Positions 54,730-64,000 are shown, counted from the stretch's first letter. The stretch is DNA of 64,000 nucleotides from Litchfieldella qijiaojingensis (GCF_014651875.1 NZ_BMXS01000011.1:62699-126698); one strand, 5' to 3'. Notes: a model not told the origin generated them from the sequence alone. Program-made: numbers and translations.

Positions 54730-55170
54730 TTAGTTGAAAGTGTGCACCTTCAACCGCAGGCTGCCGTCGTCCTGTTTCTTGAAGACGTGCGTCGCTATGC
54801 CGCTGAAGGTCGCCGGTGCGCCCGCATCATCCTTTCCCTCCGCGGACCACTTTGCGGCTGACACGACCAACTCGCCCTCGCTGGTGGCCTCGATCAGCTC
54901 GAGCTTGTGCCCGGTCACGCCGTTCGCAAACAGTCCGGCGAAGAACTCCTCGACCCCCGAGGGTCCCTTGATGATGTCGTGACTCGCCGGCAGAAACAGC
55001 GTGTCTTCGGTATAGAAGGTCGCAAGGCTCTTGGCATCGCTCTCGTTGAACGCAGCGTCCCATTCGGCGTAGGCGGCGCTGACGTCCTCCTCGAGCGATC
55101 CGGCCTGGACTGCGATCGGCATCAGGAGTGCGATGCAGGTGGCAAGTGTCGCGACGCGTAACGGTGTCAT
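54730..55170 (-). CDS. Periplasmic SnoaL-like (NTF2-fold) protein
   Basis: A 146-residue protein with a signal peptide (MTPLRVATLATCIALLMPIAVQAG) and an NTF2-like fold of the SgcJ/DUF4440 type. The conserved pattern is YAEWDAAFNESDAKSLATFY, TEDTLFLPASHDIIKGPSGV, then AAKWSAEGKDDAGAPATFSG and a closing HTFN. Relatives bind small molecules or act as isomerases; no catalytic residue can be assigned. It lies alone, with its end abutting a possible mobile-element remnant. Confidence 0.82.
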   Translation of the reverse strand: MTPLRVATLATCIALLMPIAVQAGSLEEDVSAAYAEWDAAFNESDAKSLATFYTEDTLFLPASHDIIKGPSGVEEFFAGLFANGVTGHKLELIEATSEGELVVSAAKWSAEGKDDAGAPATFSGIATHVFKKQDDGSLRLKVHTFN

Positions 55171-55512
55171 GGCTTACTCCTCGAGCTTTGCCGCAGGAGC
55201 CCCGGCCATTCCGGCTGCCGGCGCAACCTCGCACCGTCAGCTGTAGCGAGATCCCACAGCGATGGGGTAGAGCGGTAGCAAGTAGTAACTATTATAAACA
55301 ACCTGTAACTAGTGCGCGTACATTTTTTTACAGGCTCCTCTGCTACCCCCGCCAGAAACTCTCTTTGGCTACGCAGACCCCAACATTCTGGTCTAATCTG
55401 ATATGTAATAAAGTGTATATTATTGTTTCTCATGGCTTGGGGGAGGTCGCATCTGGTACTCCTACAAGCCCGGGAAATGGCCGAGAAATAGCCGGCTGTT
55501 CTTGCCTTTGGG
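55171..55512. other. AT-rich intergenic region
   Basis: The gap from 55171 to the small genes near 55513 contains an AT-rich stretch (about 55265-55440) likely to hold the leftward promoter of the SnoaL-like gene and a rightward promoter. A short direct pairing AACCTGTAA/TTACAGG lies around 55297-55335. No coding sequence is supported. Confidence 0.4.
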
Positions 55513-55611
55513 ATGACGGCAGGGTGGTTACTCTTCGATGAGGCGTTCTGGAGCAAGGTGCTATGGGGCCGCGCAGACCAGATCAAAGCTGAGGCAAGCG
55601 CGCTGTCGTGA
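55513..55611 (+). CDS. Possible 32-residue small protein
   Basis: An open frame from ATG 55513 encodes MTAGWLLFDEAFWSKVLWGR followed by an amphipathic end ADQIKAEASALS. No good ribosome site is visible, and an in-frame stop lies 24 bases upstream. The peptide is tryptophan-rich and lies 43 bases before the next small gene. It may be real or chance. Confidence 0.2.
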   Translation: MTAGWLLFDEAFWSKVLWGRADQIKAEASALS

Positions 55612-55654
55612 ACTGGGGAATCCTGGCGCTGATGCGCCAACAGAGGTGATCGCC

Positions 55655-55864
55655 ATGCACTGGACCAAGATCCACGCCGACTGGTGGTGCAACGAGTTCG
55701 GCGACGATATCTACCGCTACGAGATCCTGGACGACGAGGACCGGTGCCAAGTCGAGTACCACATCCACCGCGCAGGCGAGCGTCTGCCTTGGAACGGCAA
55801 AACCCTCACGCTGGCCGAGGCCCAGTGTCAGCTGCAGCACAGCCACGATGCGTTGACGACATGA
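55655..55864 (+). CDS. Small hypothetical protein
   Basis: A 69-residue, acidic and tryptophan-containing protein: MHWTKIHADWWCNEFGDDIY, then a central VEYHIHRAGERLPWNGKTLT and a helical end. I do not recognise it. The frame extends upstream to 55538, but AGAGGTG before the ATG at 55655 and the abrupt change in composition favour this start. A strong terminator follows 27 bases after the stop, which supports real transcription. Confidence 0.6.
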   Translation: MHWTKIHADWWCNEFGDDIYRYEILDDEDRCQVEYHIHRAGERLPWNGKTLTLAEAQCQLQHSHDALTT

Positions 55865-55890
55865 GCCAGGACATGCACCACGCCAACTCT

Positions 55891-55915
55891 AAGCCCCTCT
55901 TTGGAGGGGCTTTTT
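55891..55915 (+). terminator. Intrinsic terminator after the small gene
   Basis: Perfect 8-base-pair stem AGCCCCTC/GAGGGGCT (55892-55899 and 55904-55911) with a TTTG loop and a TTTTT tract on the plus strand. It also lies 36 bases after the end of the convergent ABC operon, where reversed it lacks a long T run. Confidence 0.85.
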
Positions 55916-55950
55916 ATTGTGAGTATGACGCCTGTTATTAGGGGGCGCGA

Positions 55951-56711
<761 letters not shown>

Positions 56712-56715
<4 letters not shown>

Positions 56716-57779
56716 CGTACCCTCGTCCCGCGAACCAGAATCATGGCGAAAGCCGGTGCACCGATCAGTGAAGTGACCACCCCGATCGGCAGCACCTGCC
56801 CCGGCACGAGGATGCGCGAGAGGATGTCCGAGCCGATCAGAAATACTGCGCCGGCCAGCGCCGAGGCAGGCACCAGACGGGTGTGGCGACTGCCAACGAG
56901 AAAGCGCATGGCATGGGGAATCACCAGACCCACGAAGCCGATGGCGCCGACCATGGAGACCATCACGGCGGTCACCAGTGCCATGGCGGTAATCAGGATG
57001 CCCCGAACTTTGCGCACGGAGATGCCCATCGAGGCGGCGCTGTCGGCGCCGAAGGTAAAGGCATCCAGCGCACGCCTGTACCACAGGCAGATCAGTAGAC
57101 CGCCCAACGCGGCGGGTAGCCCCAGGATGACATCGTTCCAACGAACGCCGGAGAGGTTACCCAGCAGCCAGAACATGATACCGCGCGCCTGCTCGGCACT
57201 CGCTGACTTCGCAATGATGAAGGCTGTGAGGGCATTGAAGAGTTGCGATCCTGCAATGCCGGCCAGAATGATGGCCCCCGCGGCCTGGGTGCCGCGATCG
57301 CCCCCCGTGCCGCTGTTGGCGGCATGGGCGAGCAATACCACCAGACCGAAGGCCAGACCCGCCCCGGCGAAGGCCCCGAGCGAGAGCGTCACGGCGCCGG
57401 CGCCGATCCCGGTGATGGTGACCGCCACGGCACCGGTCGAGGCTCCGGCGGAAATCCCCATCAGGAACGGATCGGCCAGGGGGTTGCGCAGCAGAGCCTG
57501 CAGGACGACGCCGGCCAAGGCCAACCCTGCGCCGCAGCTGGCCGCGAGAATGGCGCGGCTGAGCCGATAGCTCCAGATGATGCCGGCGTCGATCCGATCG
57601 ACGGCATACCCCGCCCCCCAAAGCCGGTTGGCCAGCACCTTGAGGATCGTTTCCATCGAGATCGACGTCTCGCCGATCGCGGTGCCGGCCATCACTGCGA
57701 TGAACAGGATCAGTGGTGTCAGCCAGGCCCAGTGCCATCGGAAGCGAGCCGGTGAACGTAGTGCTATGGCCAAATTCAT
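56712..57779 (-). CDS. BtuC/FecCD-type ABC importer permease
   Basis: A 355-residue inner membrane permease with nine or ten membrane segments. Family blocks are [40 protein letters not shown] and the ATPase-contacting [19 protein letters not shown] followed by [15 protein letters not shown]. It overlaps the binding-protein gene upstream and the ATPase gene downstream by four bases each. Confidence 0.92.
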
Positions 57780-58792
57780 CGATCGAAGGACATGGTCGAC
57801 AAGGCATCGACCAGCATCTCGAGGCCGAAGATCGTGCGTATCGTGGCGCTCATCGCATGGGCGTCCATTTCAATGATATGCCCGTTCTTCACCGCCGCCA
57901 TTTCGCGGGCAACGGGATCGCTGTGTAGAAACTCGAGCTTTTTATCGACATCGTCGGCAGGGTAGCGACGACGATCCATGCTGGCCACCACGATGATGTC
58001 TGGATCGGCCTGGGCAATGGATTCCCAGCCGACGACGGGCCACTCCTCATTGGATTGAATCACATTGCGGATACCCAGCTTGTCCATCATATAGCCTGGC
58101 GCACCGAGCCGGCCGGCGACGTAGGGATCGACCGACTGGTCGGGAGAAGAGAACCAGAACACCGCCGACAGATCCTCCGGCAGTTCGAGGCTCTCGGCGT
58201 TGGCGATAGCACTGGCCTCCTGCGTCTCGAGGTCGGCTACCAGCGCTTCTCCGGCGTCTTGCACGTCGAAGATCGTGGCCAGCTCATTGATGCCCTTGTA
58301 GACCGATTCGGTGGAGAAGGCGGCAATGCGGGTGCCGTCGCCGCCGGTGGCATTGTCCTTGGTATCGCAATCGGCTGGCATGATGTAAGTCGCGATGCCC
58401 AAGTCATGAAACTGGCTCCGGGTCGCCACGCTGCCGGTGGGGCCAACGTGCCACTCATATTGGGCGGCGACGAGGTCGGGTTTCTTGTTCACCACGGCCT
58501 CGAAACTCGGATCATTGTCAGCAATTCGTTCGATGTCGGCATTGACGTCGCTGAACTCTGGCAACACCGGATTGAACCAGACCGAGGTTCCCGCGACCCG
58601 GTCGGCCAGCCCCAAGGCATAGAGGATTTCGGTGGCCGATTGGCCGACGGTGACCGTGCTATTTGGTGCGGATTTAAAGCGGACTTCCATGCCACAATTG
58701 GTCAGAGTCAGCGGATAAGAGGTGGTGTCGGCCATGGCATGGAAAGCTGGAATCAGCGATAGCGTTGCCAATATATGACGAGAGAAGTTCAT
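57776..58792 (-). CDS. Periplasmic binding protein of the BtuF/FepB class
   Basis: A 338-residue binding protein with signal peptide (MNFSRHILATLSLIPAFHAMA). The cluster A-type landmarks are VTVGQSATEILYALGLADRV, SVWFNPVLPEF, the KKPDLVAAQYEWHVG segment and PVVGWESIAQADPDIIVVAS. A CGM near the start and a second Cys in PADCDTKDN could form a disulfide. The family is widespread but its substrate is not assigned; proximity to cobalamin genes suggests a corrinoid or cobalt chelate, without proof. Unlike the divergent cob operon, no B12 riboswitch lies in front of it. Confidence 0.85.
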   Translation of the reverse strand: MNFSRHILATLSLIPAFHAMADTTSYPLTLTNCGMEVRFKSAPNSTVTVGQSATEILYALGLADRVAGTSVWFNPVLPEFSDVNADIERIADNDPSFEAVVNKKPDLVAAQYEWHVGPTGSVATRSQFHDLGIATYIMPADCDTKDNATGGDGTRIAAFSTESVYKGINELATIFDVQDAGEALVADLETQEASAIANAESLELPEDLSAVFWFSSPDQSVDPYVAGRLGAPGYMMDKLGIRNVIQSNEEWPVVGWESIAQADPDIIVVASMDRRRYPADDVDKKLEFLHSDPVAREMAAVKNGHIIEMDAHAMSATIRTIFGLEMLVDALSTMSFDR

Positions 58793-58947
58793 GCATTTAT
58801 ATCCGGATTTTGGGGAAGATATGGCCGATCACGCCGTGGTGATTTTCGATCTTCATGCCATGTTTTCCATAGCCATGACGAGATGATGTTCGCCTCGACC
58901 TCGGGGTATTGATCGCGAACGGCGAAGATCATGTGATAAAACCGCAT
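58789..58947 (-). CDS. Possible 52-residue protein coupled to the binding-protein gene
   Basis: An open frame starts MRFYHMIFAVRDQYPEVEAN and ends YLPQNPDINA. Its TGA (58791-58789) overlaps the ATG of the binding-protein gene as ATGA, the same coupling used by the other genes of the operon. The ribosome site is weak. The composition looks protein-like, but I recognise no family, and the frame continues upstream as non-conserved sequence. Confidence 0.35.
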   Translation of the reverse strand: MRFYHMIFAVRDQYPEVEANIISSWLWKTWHEDRKSPRRDRPYLPQNPDINA

Positions 58948-59130
58948 GCAAAAACAAGCCCTGAGATACCCATGAGGATCGGGCCATCGGGCCACAACCG
59001 AGCGCCCCGGTGCCTGGCCTGCGGGGTCCCCCGGCGCACCAGGAGTGCGGCGTGGCCGTCCCATGGGACGGAAGGTAGCCATCGATTGCGCCTGTTGCGG
59101 CAATTGCTTTAGGATGGCCCGACTGAAGAT

Positions 59131-59312
59131 GGGTGCCCCTGCATGCAGGGGATAATCGGGAAGTATGGTGAGGCTGTACGGCCAAGTCCATCGCTGCCCC
59201 CGCAACGGTAATAAGCGAGTCGCCTGCGAAGACCACTGGCATGGGCCGGGAAGGTGCAGGCGTTGGCGTGATTCTTTTGAATGCGCCCTCCTTGAGCCCG
59301 GAGACCGGCCCG
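59131..59312 (+). promoter_or_regulatory. Cobalamin riboswitch controlling the cob operon
   Basis: The segment contains the ordered cobalamin-riboswitch blocks: GGTGCC at the 5' end, GATAATCGGGAAG, GGTGAGGC, AAGTCC, the B12 box GCTGCCCCCGCAACGGTAA (59193-59211), a GAGTCGCC and CCACTGGC block, GGGAAGG and the closing AGCCCGGAGACCGGCC. It sits 160 bases before the chelatase gene on the same strand. Adenosylcobalamin binding should reduce expression of the genes downstream. A CGGTGC/GCACCG hairpin (59335-59351) follows and may be part of the switch. Confidence 0.92.
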
Positions 59313-59473
59313 TCGTTTCGTTTCATCCAGTAACGGTGCGGTGGGCACCGGGGATTAGAGTGTGTCTGCGATTCCTTTCTTTCCTTCCCAACGAGCTTCC
59401 CGTTCCTGTCGGCTGCCGGCCAGGCGGTCGTGTGCCATCGCCCTGATGTCTCTTGCCGCTTTCATGCGAGGCC

Positions 59474-61219
59474 ATGATGCCCGCCGTGTGTGAGTTTCCC
59501 TTTGCCGCCGTCGTCGGCCAGGATGCACTCAAGACCGCGTTGCTGCTCAACGTCATCAATCCCCGGGTGGGAGGCGTGTTGATCAGCGGCCCACGGGGTA
59601 GCGCAAAATCCACCTTGGCGCGGGCGCTGGCGGCGATCCTTCCCGATAATGCCGAGGGGCGTCGGCCGCCGTTCGTCACCCTGCCGCTGGGCGCCAGCGA
59701 GGACCGCTTGACCGGCAGCCTGGACCTTCAACGGGTGCTGTCCGAGCGCGAGGCGACCTTCCACGAGGGCTTGCTGGCCAAGGCGGATCGCGGCGTGCTG
59801 TATGTCGACGAGGTCAACCTGCTGCCGGACACCCTGGTGGACCTGCTGCTCGATGTGGCGGCGAGCGGCATCAATATCGTCGAGCGCGACGGCATCAGTC
59901 ATACGCATCCCGCGCGCTTCAGCCTGATTGGCACCATGAACCCGGATGAGGGGGAACTGCGCCCCCAATTGCTCGACCGTTTCGGTCTGTGTCTCGAACA
60001 GGAAGCGGTGGTGAACGTCCAGGAACGGATTGCCATCGTGCAGCAGAGAGAGGCTTTCGACCGCGATCCGCAAGCCTATGTCGCGCACCATGCGGATGCC
60101 CAGGCGTCGCTGACCGAGCGTATCCGGCGAGCGCAACTGGCGCTGGCCGAGGTCACCGCCGAGCCCTGGGTCTACGAGCATATCGCGGTGCGTTGCGAGG
60201 CCGCTGGTGTCGAAGGCCTGCGGGCGGATGTGACCTGGCATCGAGCCGCACAGGCGCATGCCGCCTGGCGGGGCGCGCACACGGTGGGCCGGGAGGACCT
60301 GGATATTGTCGAGCCGTGGGTCCTGGCCCATCGCCGTACGACTCAACATACGACGCCACCCACACAGTCTGGAACGCCGCCTCCTCCGCCCGGGGAGGGA
60401 GGCTCCGACGCTGAAAGGGAGGCTTCGTCCGCCAGCGGCGGCCACTCCGGTGCCTCGCAAGCGCAGGGGCAGTGGGGCGCCATGCCGCCGGTGACACAGA
60501 AAAGCGTGTGCGTGCCGGCAGTGGACTTTCCGGACATGCCCGCTGGAACACGAGCGAAACAGCCGGTCTCGGCGCCGTCCTCGCGCATGCGCAGGGGGTA
60601 CCAACCGGGGCAGCGCCGGGCGCATGCCGATGCGGAGCAGCCGGACTGGTTCGCCACCCTGATCGCCAACCGGGGGCACTGGCCCTGGCAACGACTGCGC
60701 TATCGCAAGGCCCGCACCGGGCAGCCGGTGTTGCATTTCATCCTGCTGGATACCTCCGCTTCCACCCTGGGCCAGCGTCTGCTGGGCCGGGCCAAGGGCC
60801 TGGTCGACCGGCTGGCGCGCCAGGCCTACGCCGCCCGGGAGCAGATCGTGGTGCTGGGCTTCGGCAATGATGGCGTCACGTCGATCCTGCCAAGGCGACG
60901 CGCGCCCAAGGACATGCTCGAGCGGCTCGATGCCGCCAGCGGTGGCGGTGGAACCCCGATCCGCGAAGCCATCCTGCGGGCGGCGCGTCTGATTCGCCAA
61001 TGGCGGCGACAGGAAGCCGGCCTGCATATCCGGACCTACCTCATCACCGACGGCCGCACCCGGCAATCCATGGCCGGCCTGCCGTCACTTGGCGACTGCA
61101 TCGTCGTGGATACCGAACAGTCCGCCGTCAAACGGGGGCGGGGGCGTCAGATCGCCGAGCAATTGGACGCGCTGTACCGGCCCATGTCTAGCCTAGAGTC
61201 CAGCCTGGAGGTCACATGA
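59474..61219 (+). CDS. Cobaltochelatase-associated ChlI-ChlD fusion (AAA+ plus VWA)
   Basis: A 581-residue protein joining the two small subunits of Mg-chelatase type enzymes. Residues 1-290 form an AAA+ domain with Walker A GPRGSAKST (39-47), Walker B VLYVDEVNLL (Asp112-Glu113) and GTMNPDEGELRPQLLDRFG. A proline/glycine-rich linker (about 295-340) leads to a VWA domain with MIDAS motif DTSAS (426-430) and ITDGRTRQS. With CobN it should form the ATP-driven cobalt chelatase, replacing CobS and CobT. Start at ATG 59474 or 59477, preceded by GAGG. The stop overlaps cobB as ATGA. Confidence 0.9.
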   Translation: MMPAVCEFPFAAVVGQDALKTALLLNVINPRVGGVLISGPRGSAKSTLARALAAILPDNAEGRRPPFVTLPLGASEDRLTGSLDLQRVLSEREATFHEGLLAKADRGVLYVDEVNLLPDTLVDLLLDVAASGINIVERDGISHTHPARFSLIGTMNPDEGELRPQLLDRFGLCLEQEAVVNVQERIAIVQQREAFDRDPQAYVAHHADAQASLTERIRRAQLALAEVTAEPWVYEHIAVRCEAAGVEGLRADVTWHRAAQAHAAWRGAHTVGREDLDIVEPWVLAHRRTTQHTTPPTQSGTPPPPPGEGGSDAEREASSASGGHSGASQAQGQWGAMPPVTQKSVCVPAVDFPDMPAGTRAKQPVSAPSSRMRRGYQPGQRRAHADAEQPDWFATLIANRGHWPWQRLRYRKARTGQPVLHFILLDTSASTLGQRLLGRAKGLVDRLARQAYAAREQIVVLGFGNDGVTSILPRRRAPKDMLERLDAASGGGGTPIREAILRAARLIRQWRRQEAGLHIRTYLITDGRTRQSMAGLPSLGDCIVVDTEQSAVKRGRGRQIAEQLDALYRPMSSLESSLEVT

Positions 61220-62640
61220 CCGAGCGCGCCGAAATCCGAACCGAGGGCCGTTGCGGCACGCAGGCGGATCGAGAACCGTCGAGGGGGGCCTGTCCCGCGG
61301 TCTTCATCGCCGCGCCGGCCTCTGGGCAGGGCAAGACCACAGTGACTGCGGCGCTGGCCCGGATGCTGCGCAACCAGGGCAAGGTGGTACGGGTCTTCAA
61401 AACCGGTCCGGATTACCTGGATCCCCTGGTGCTGGCCCAGGCTTCGGGCCAGCCGGTCGATCAGCTCGATCTGTGGATGGCCGGCGAGGCCTATTGCCGC
61501 CAACGCCTGTACGAGGCCGCGCTCGAGGCGGACCTCATCCTGGTGGAAGGTGCCATGGGCCTATTCGATGGCGAACCGTCCAGCGCCGACCTCGCGGCCT
61601 TGTTCGACTTGCCGATGGTCATCGTCATGGACGTGAAAGGGATGGCCCAGACCGCGGCGGCGCTGGTGGCCGGCTTGGCGGGCTTCCGTGACGATATCCG
61701 CATTGCCGGGCTGATCGCCAACGCCTGCGGTTCGCAGCGCCACCGGGAACTGATCGAAGCGGCGCTGCCGGCCGCCATCCCTCTGCTGGCGGCGGTGGAG
61801 CGCAATGCGAACCTGGCCCTGCCTGAACGGCACTTGGGGCTGGTTCAGGCCGATGAGATCCGCGAGGACCTGGAAACCCGCTTCGAGGCCGGTGCCAAGG
61901 CGTTGCTGGCCGAGGGGCTGGCGGATGCACTCCTGCAATTGCCGCCGGTCACCTTTGACGCGGTGCCCGACAATCACACGGCGATACCGCCCGCGCTTCT
62001 CGGCCATACCATAGGAGTGGCGCGGGATGCGGCGTTCAGCTTCATCTACCAGGCCAATCTGGACCTGCTGGAGCGGATGGGGGCGACACTGCGTTTCTTC
62101 TCACCGCTAAGCGATGGATGCCTGCCGCCCTGCGATGCCCTCTGGCTCCCAGGCGGCTACCCCGAGCTCCACGCTGCGCAGTTGGCGGCGAATGAATCCA
62201 TGCGGGATGACATCCGCCGCTTCTTCGCCGCGGACAAGCCCATCCTCGCCGAATGCGGCGGCATGCTCTATTGCCTGGAAACCCTGACGGACTACGACGA
62301 CCGGGCCCACACCATGCTGGGCCTGCTGTCCGGGCATGGCGCCATGCGGGGGCGGCGAGGCTGTCAGGGGATGCAGACCGCCGAGCTGCCGGAGGGGCCG
62401 GTTCGGGCCCATGCCCATCATCGCTCGGTGGCGGAGGGCACATCCGCGCCAATCGCCCACGGGCGGCGCCAGCGCCATCCCGCGCCGGGGGAGGCCATCT
62501 ATCGCGAACGACGGCTGACGGCGTCCTACCTGCACCTGTTCTTCCCTGACAATCCCGCCGCCGTGGCCCGCCTGTTCGAGCAGGGCCCGGTGCCGGCACT
62601 CCAGACCATCGACACTGAGGAATCCCACGGATGCGACTGA
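61216..62640 (+). CDS. cobB: Cobyrinate / hydrogenobyrinate a,c-diamide synthase
   Basis: A 474-residue two-domain enzyme that amidates the a and c side chains of the corrin ring with glutamine and ATP. The N-terminal P-loop is APASGQGKTT (33-42), followed by FKTGPDYLDP and LVEGAMGLFDG. The C-terminal type 1 glutamine amidotransferase domain has LWLPGGYPELHA and the nucleophile Cys347 in LAECGGM. The symbol cobB follows the aerobic pathway, matching cobN downstream; cbiA is the anaerobic equivalent. The gene overlaps cobW by 10 bases. Confidence 0.92.
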   Translation: MTERAEIRTEGRCGTQADREPSRGACPAVFIAAPASGQGKTTVTAALARMLRNQGKVVRVFKTGPDYLDPLVLAQASGQPVDQLDLWMAGEAYCRQRLYEAALEADLILVEGAMGLFDGEPSSADLAALFDLPMVIVMDVKGMAQTAAALVAGLAGFRDDIRIAGLIANACGSQRHRELIEAALPAAIPLLAAVERNANLALPERHLGLVQADEIREDLETRFEAGAKALLAEGLADALLQLPPVTFDAVPDNHTAIPPALLGHTIGVARDAAFSFIYQANLDLLERMGATLRFFSPLSDGCLPPCDALWLPGGYPELHAAQLAANESMRDDIRRFFAADKPILAECGGMLYCLETLTDYDDRAHTMLGLLSGHGAMRGRRGCQGMQTAELPEGPVRAHAHHRSVAEGTSAPIAHGRRQRHPAPGEAIYRERRLTASYLHLFFPDNPAAVARLFEQGPVPALQTIDTEESHGCD

Positions 62641-63755
62641 ACAAGATCCCCGCCACGGTTGTGACCGGCTTCCTGGGCAGCGGCAAGACCACGCTGCTGG
62701 CGAGCATTCTGCGCCAGGTCACCGGCAAGCGCATCGCCGTCATCGTCAACGAATTCGGCGAGCAGGATATCGATTCCAGCCTGCTGCGCGGTTGCGCCCT
62801 GGGGTGCGAAGAGGGCGGTGAGGACGAGCGCCCCGTGGAAGGCGAGGACGGTGGTTTTTACGAAAATGGTATCTACGAGCTGGCGAATGGCTGCATCTGC
62901 TGCACGGTGGAAGAGGAATTCCTGCCGGTGATGAAAAAGCTGGTGGCCCGCCGGGATGACATCGACCACATCCTGATCGAAACCAGCGGCCTGGCCTTGC
63001 CCAAGCCGCTGGTCCAGGCGTTCAACTGGCCGGAGGTGCGCCAGCATTGCACCGTCGATGCCATCATCACCGTGGTCGACGGGCCGGCCGTCGCCGCTGG
63101 CCGTTACGCCAGCGATGTCGACAAGGTGGAGGCCCAGCGCCGGGCCGACGACAGCCTGGACCACGATCCCAGCCTGCGTGAATTGCTGGACGACCAGCTG
63201 AGCGCGGCCGACCTGGTGCTGGTCAGCAAGACCGACCTGCTCGAGCCCGCCGACAAGGCGCGGGTGGAAGCACTGGTGGCCCAGCGGGTGCCGGAATCCG
63301 TGAAAACCCTGTTTATCGACCAGACCCTGGCCACGGATACGACCCAGTTGGAAGCCCTCATGGGCATCGGCGCGGCGAGCGAGGAAAACATCGACCGCAT
63401 CGAGAACCACCATGATCGCCATCATGCCGAGGGGGCGCACCACGACCATGCGCACGATCATTTCGATTCCTGCGTGATCCGGCTGGGGGAAGTCGATGGC
63501 GACGCCCTGGCGGACAGGCTCCAGCAACTGCTGAAAACCCACGAGATCTATCGGGCCAAGGGCTTCGCGGCCATTCCGGGCAAGCCCATGCGTCGGGTGA
63601 TCCAGGCCGTGGGGGAGCGCCTGGACGGCTATTTCGACCGGCTATGGGGGCAGGACGAGCCGCGCCGCACCCAGCTTGTCATCATCGGCAAGGCGCTGGA
63701 TAGCGAGGCCCTGCACGCGGCCCTGGCGAGCGCTGAGATCGCGACGACCACCTGA
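62631..63755 (+). CDS. cobW: CobW, metal-handling GTPase
   Basis: A 374-residue G3E GTPase thought to deliver cobalt to CobN. Walker A is GFLGSGKTT (13-21), the metal-binding CxCC is in ELANGCICCTVEEEF, and the guanine-specificity motif is SKTDL. A histidine-rich loop around residues 258-280 (HHDRHHAEG and HHDHAHDHF) offers extra metal ligands. The C-terminal CobW_C domain is complete. It overlaps cobB by 10 bases and cobN by one base. Confidence 0.93.
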   Translation: MRLNKIPATVVTGFLGSGKTTLLASILRQVTGKRIAVIVNEFGEQDIDSSLLRGCALGCEEGGEDERPVEGEDGGFYENGIYELANGCICCTVEEEFLPVMKKLVARRDDIDHILIETSGLALPKPLVQAFNWPEVRQHCTVDAIITVVDGPAVAAGRYASDVDKVEAQRRADDSLDHDPSLRELLDDQLSAADLVLVSKTDLLEPADKARVEALVAQRVPESVKTLFIDQTLATDTTQLEALMGIGAASEENIDRIENHHDRHHAEGAHHDHAHDHFDSCVIRLGEVDGDALADRLQQLLKTHEIYRAKGFAAIPGKPMRRVIQAVGERLDGYFDRLWGQDEPRRTQLVIIGKALDSEALHAALASAEIATTT

Positions 63756-64000
63756 TGCATCTTTTCGCCGCCAAGCCCGGGGGCTTCGTCGACGATGAGG
63801 GCATCGTCGACCTGCAGCAGAGCCCTGCCGAGATCGTCATCCTGTCAGCCGCCGACAGCAGCCTGTCGGCCCTGGCGCAGGCGGTCGATCGGCTGGTCTC
63901 GACGATCGGGGACGGTTACCCGACGGTACGGCTCGCGAACTGGATGAACCTGGTCAAGCCCGCCGCCTACGATCTCTACGAGGATCGTGTGCTGGAAGAG
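63755..64000 (+). CDS. cobN: CobN, cobaltochelatase large subunit (N-terminal part)
   Basis: The ATG at 63755 overlaps the cobW stop (TGATG), and the frame stays open to the window edge, giving 82 residues. MHLFAAKPGGFVDDEGIVDL, then ANWMNLVKPAAYDLYEDRVL, is the characteristic CobN start. CobN is a ~1200-residue subunit that holds hydrogenobyrinate a,c-diamide and inserts cobalt; the rest lies outside the window. Confidence 0.93.
   Translation, partial: MHLFAAKPGGFVDDEGIVDLQQSPAEIVILSAADSSLSALAQAVDRLVSTIGDGYPTVRLANWMNLVKPAAYDLYEDRVLEE

Noticed and set aside
59462-61066. Long minus-strand open frame (534 codons) opposite the chelatase gene
   Set aside because: A shadow of GC-rich codon bias; the plus strand has clear AAA+ and VWA motifs, the minus product resembles nothing.

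Overview
The window is a dense stretch of a high-GC gammaproteobacterial chromosome. Gene content and protein style point to Halomonadaceae (Halomonas or a close relative). The clues are the SUF operon with SufT, a PutA without the DNA-binding domain, a DUF3549 gene, YqcC, an orphan YbgE, DNA polymerase II and a rhizobial-type glycerol ABC importer. The genus is inferred from protein resemblance only. Genes are tightly packed and often overlap by 1-20 bases. There is one tRNA, one clear cobalamin riboswitch, no CRISPR array, no recognisable prophage and no complete insertion sequence.

Layout: (1) 1-4.8 kb, Fe-S cluster assembly, sufB(partial)-sufC-sufD-sufS-sufT. (2) 4.8-9.7 kb, housekeeping: a SanA-like protein, the leftward block DUF3549-rimB-rimK-helical protein, YqcC and a gamma-glutamylcyclotransferase-like protein. 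(3) 9.7-16.8 kb, OmpW, orphan YbgE, and proline use (putP, putA, AraC-type regulator). (4) 16.9-19.7 kb, tRNA-Gly(CCC), a possible small RNA, a CBS protein, a flavoprotein remnant and a Pmp3-domain protein. (5) 19.7-27.7 kb, a glycerol uptake operon (two ATPases, two permeases, a DUF2160 protein, a binding protein) followed by glpD, with GlpR-like operator repeats in front. (6) 27.7-37 kb, a transporter, NadK, a phosphatase, a GlpG-like rhomboid protease, YeaC, DUF2797, a CapA-like protein, an alcohol dehydrogenase and two glutathione S-transferase-like proteins. (7) 37-45.7 kb, a divergent cluster of haem proteins. (8) 46-54.6 kb, bluB, a tricarboxylate-type transporter operon ending in a class V PLP enzyme, a LysR regulator and polB. 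(9) 54.7-64 kb, small proteins, a BtuCDF-type ABC importer and a riboswitch-headed cobalt-insertion operon (chelatase I-D fusion, cobB, cobW, cobN).

The part most likely to be an undescribed system is region 7. A secreted, 1008-residue member of the fatty-acid alpha-dioxygenase family keeps the distal Gln/His pair and the Tyr/proximal His pair expected of a cyclo-oxygenase-like fatty-acid oxygenase. Its gene overlaps that of a catalase-like lipoprotein, and a conserved unknown gene follows. Divergent from these are a membrane protein with a duplicated soluble motif and an 878-residue fusion of a DyP-type peroxidase to a second catalase-like domain. By eye alignment both catalase-like domains have lost the distal catalytic His (Gln in one, Asn in the other). 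The simplest reading is a haem-based lipid-peroxide (oxylipin-like) pathway rather than ordinary peroxide detoxification. That reading is inference.

Elsewhere the genes form coherent modules. GlpSTPQ-V import glycerol and GlpD oxidises the phosphorylated product; the kinase and facilitator are not in the window. PutP imports proline and PutA oxidises it to glutamate. BluB makes the lower ligand of B12, while the last operon inserts cobalt into the corrin ring, under control of a B12 riboswitch.
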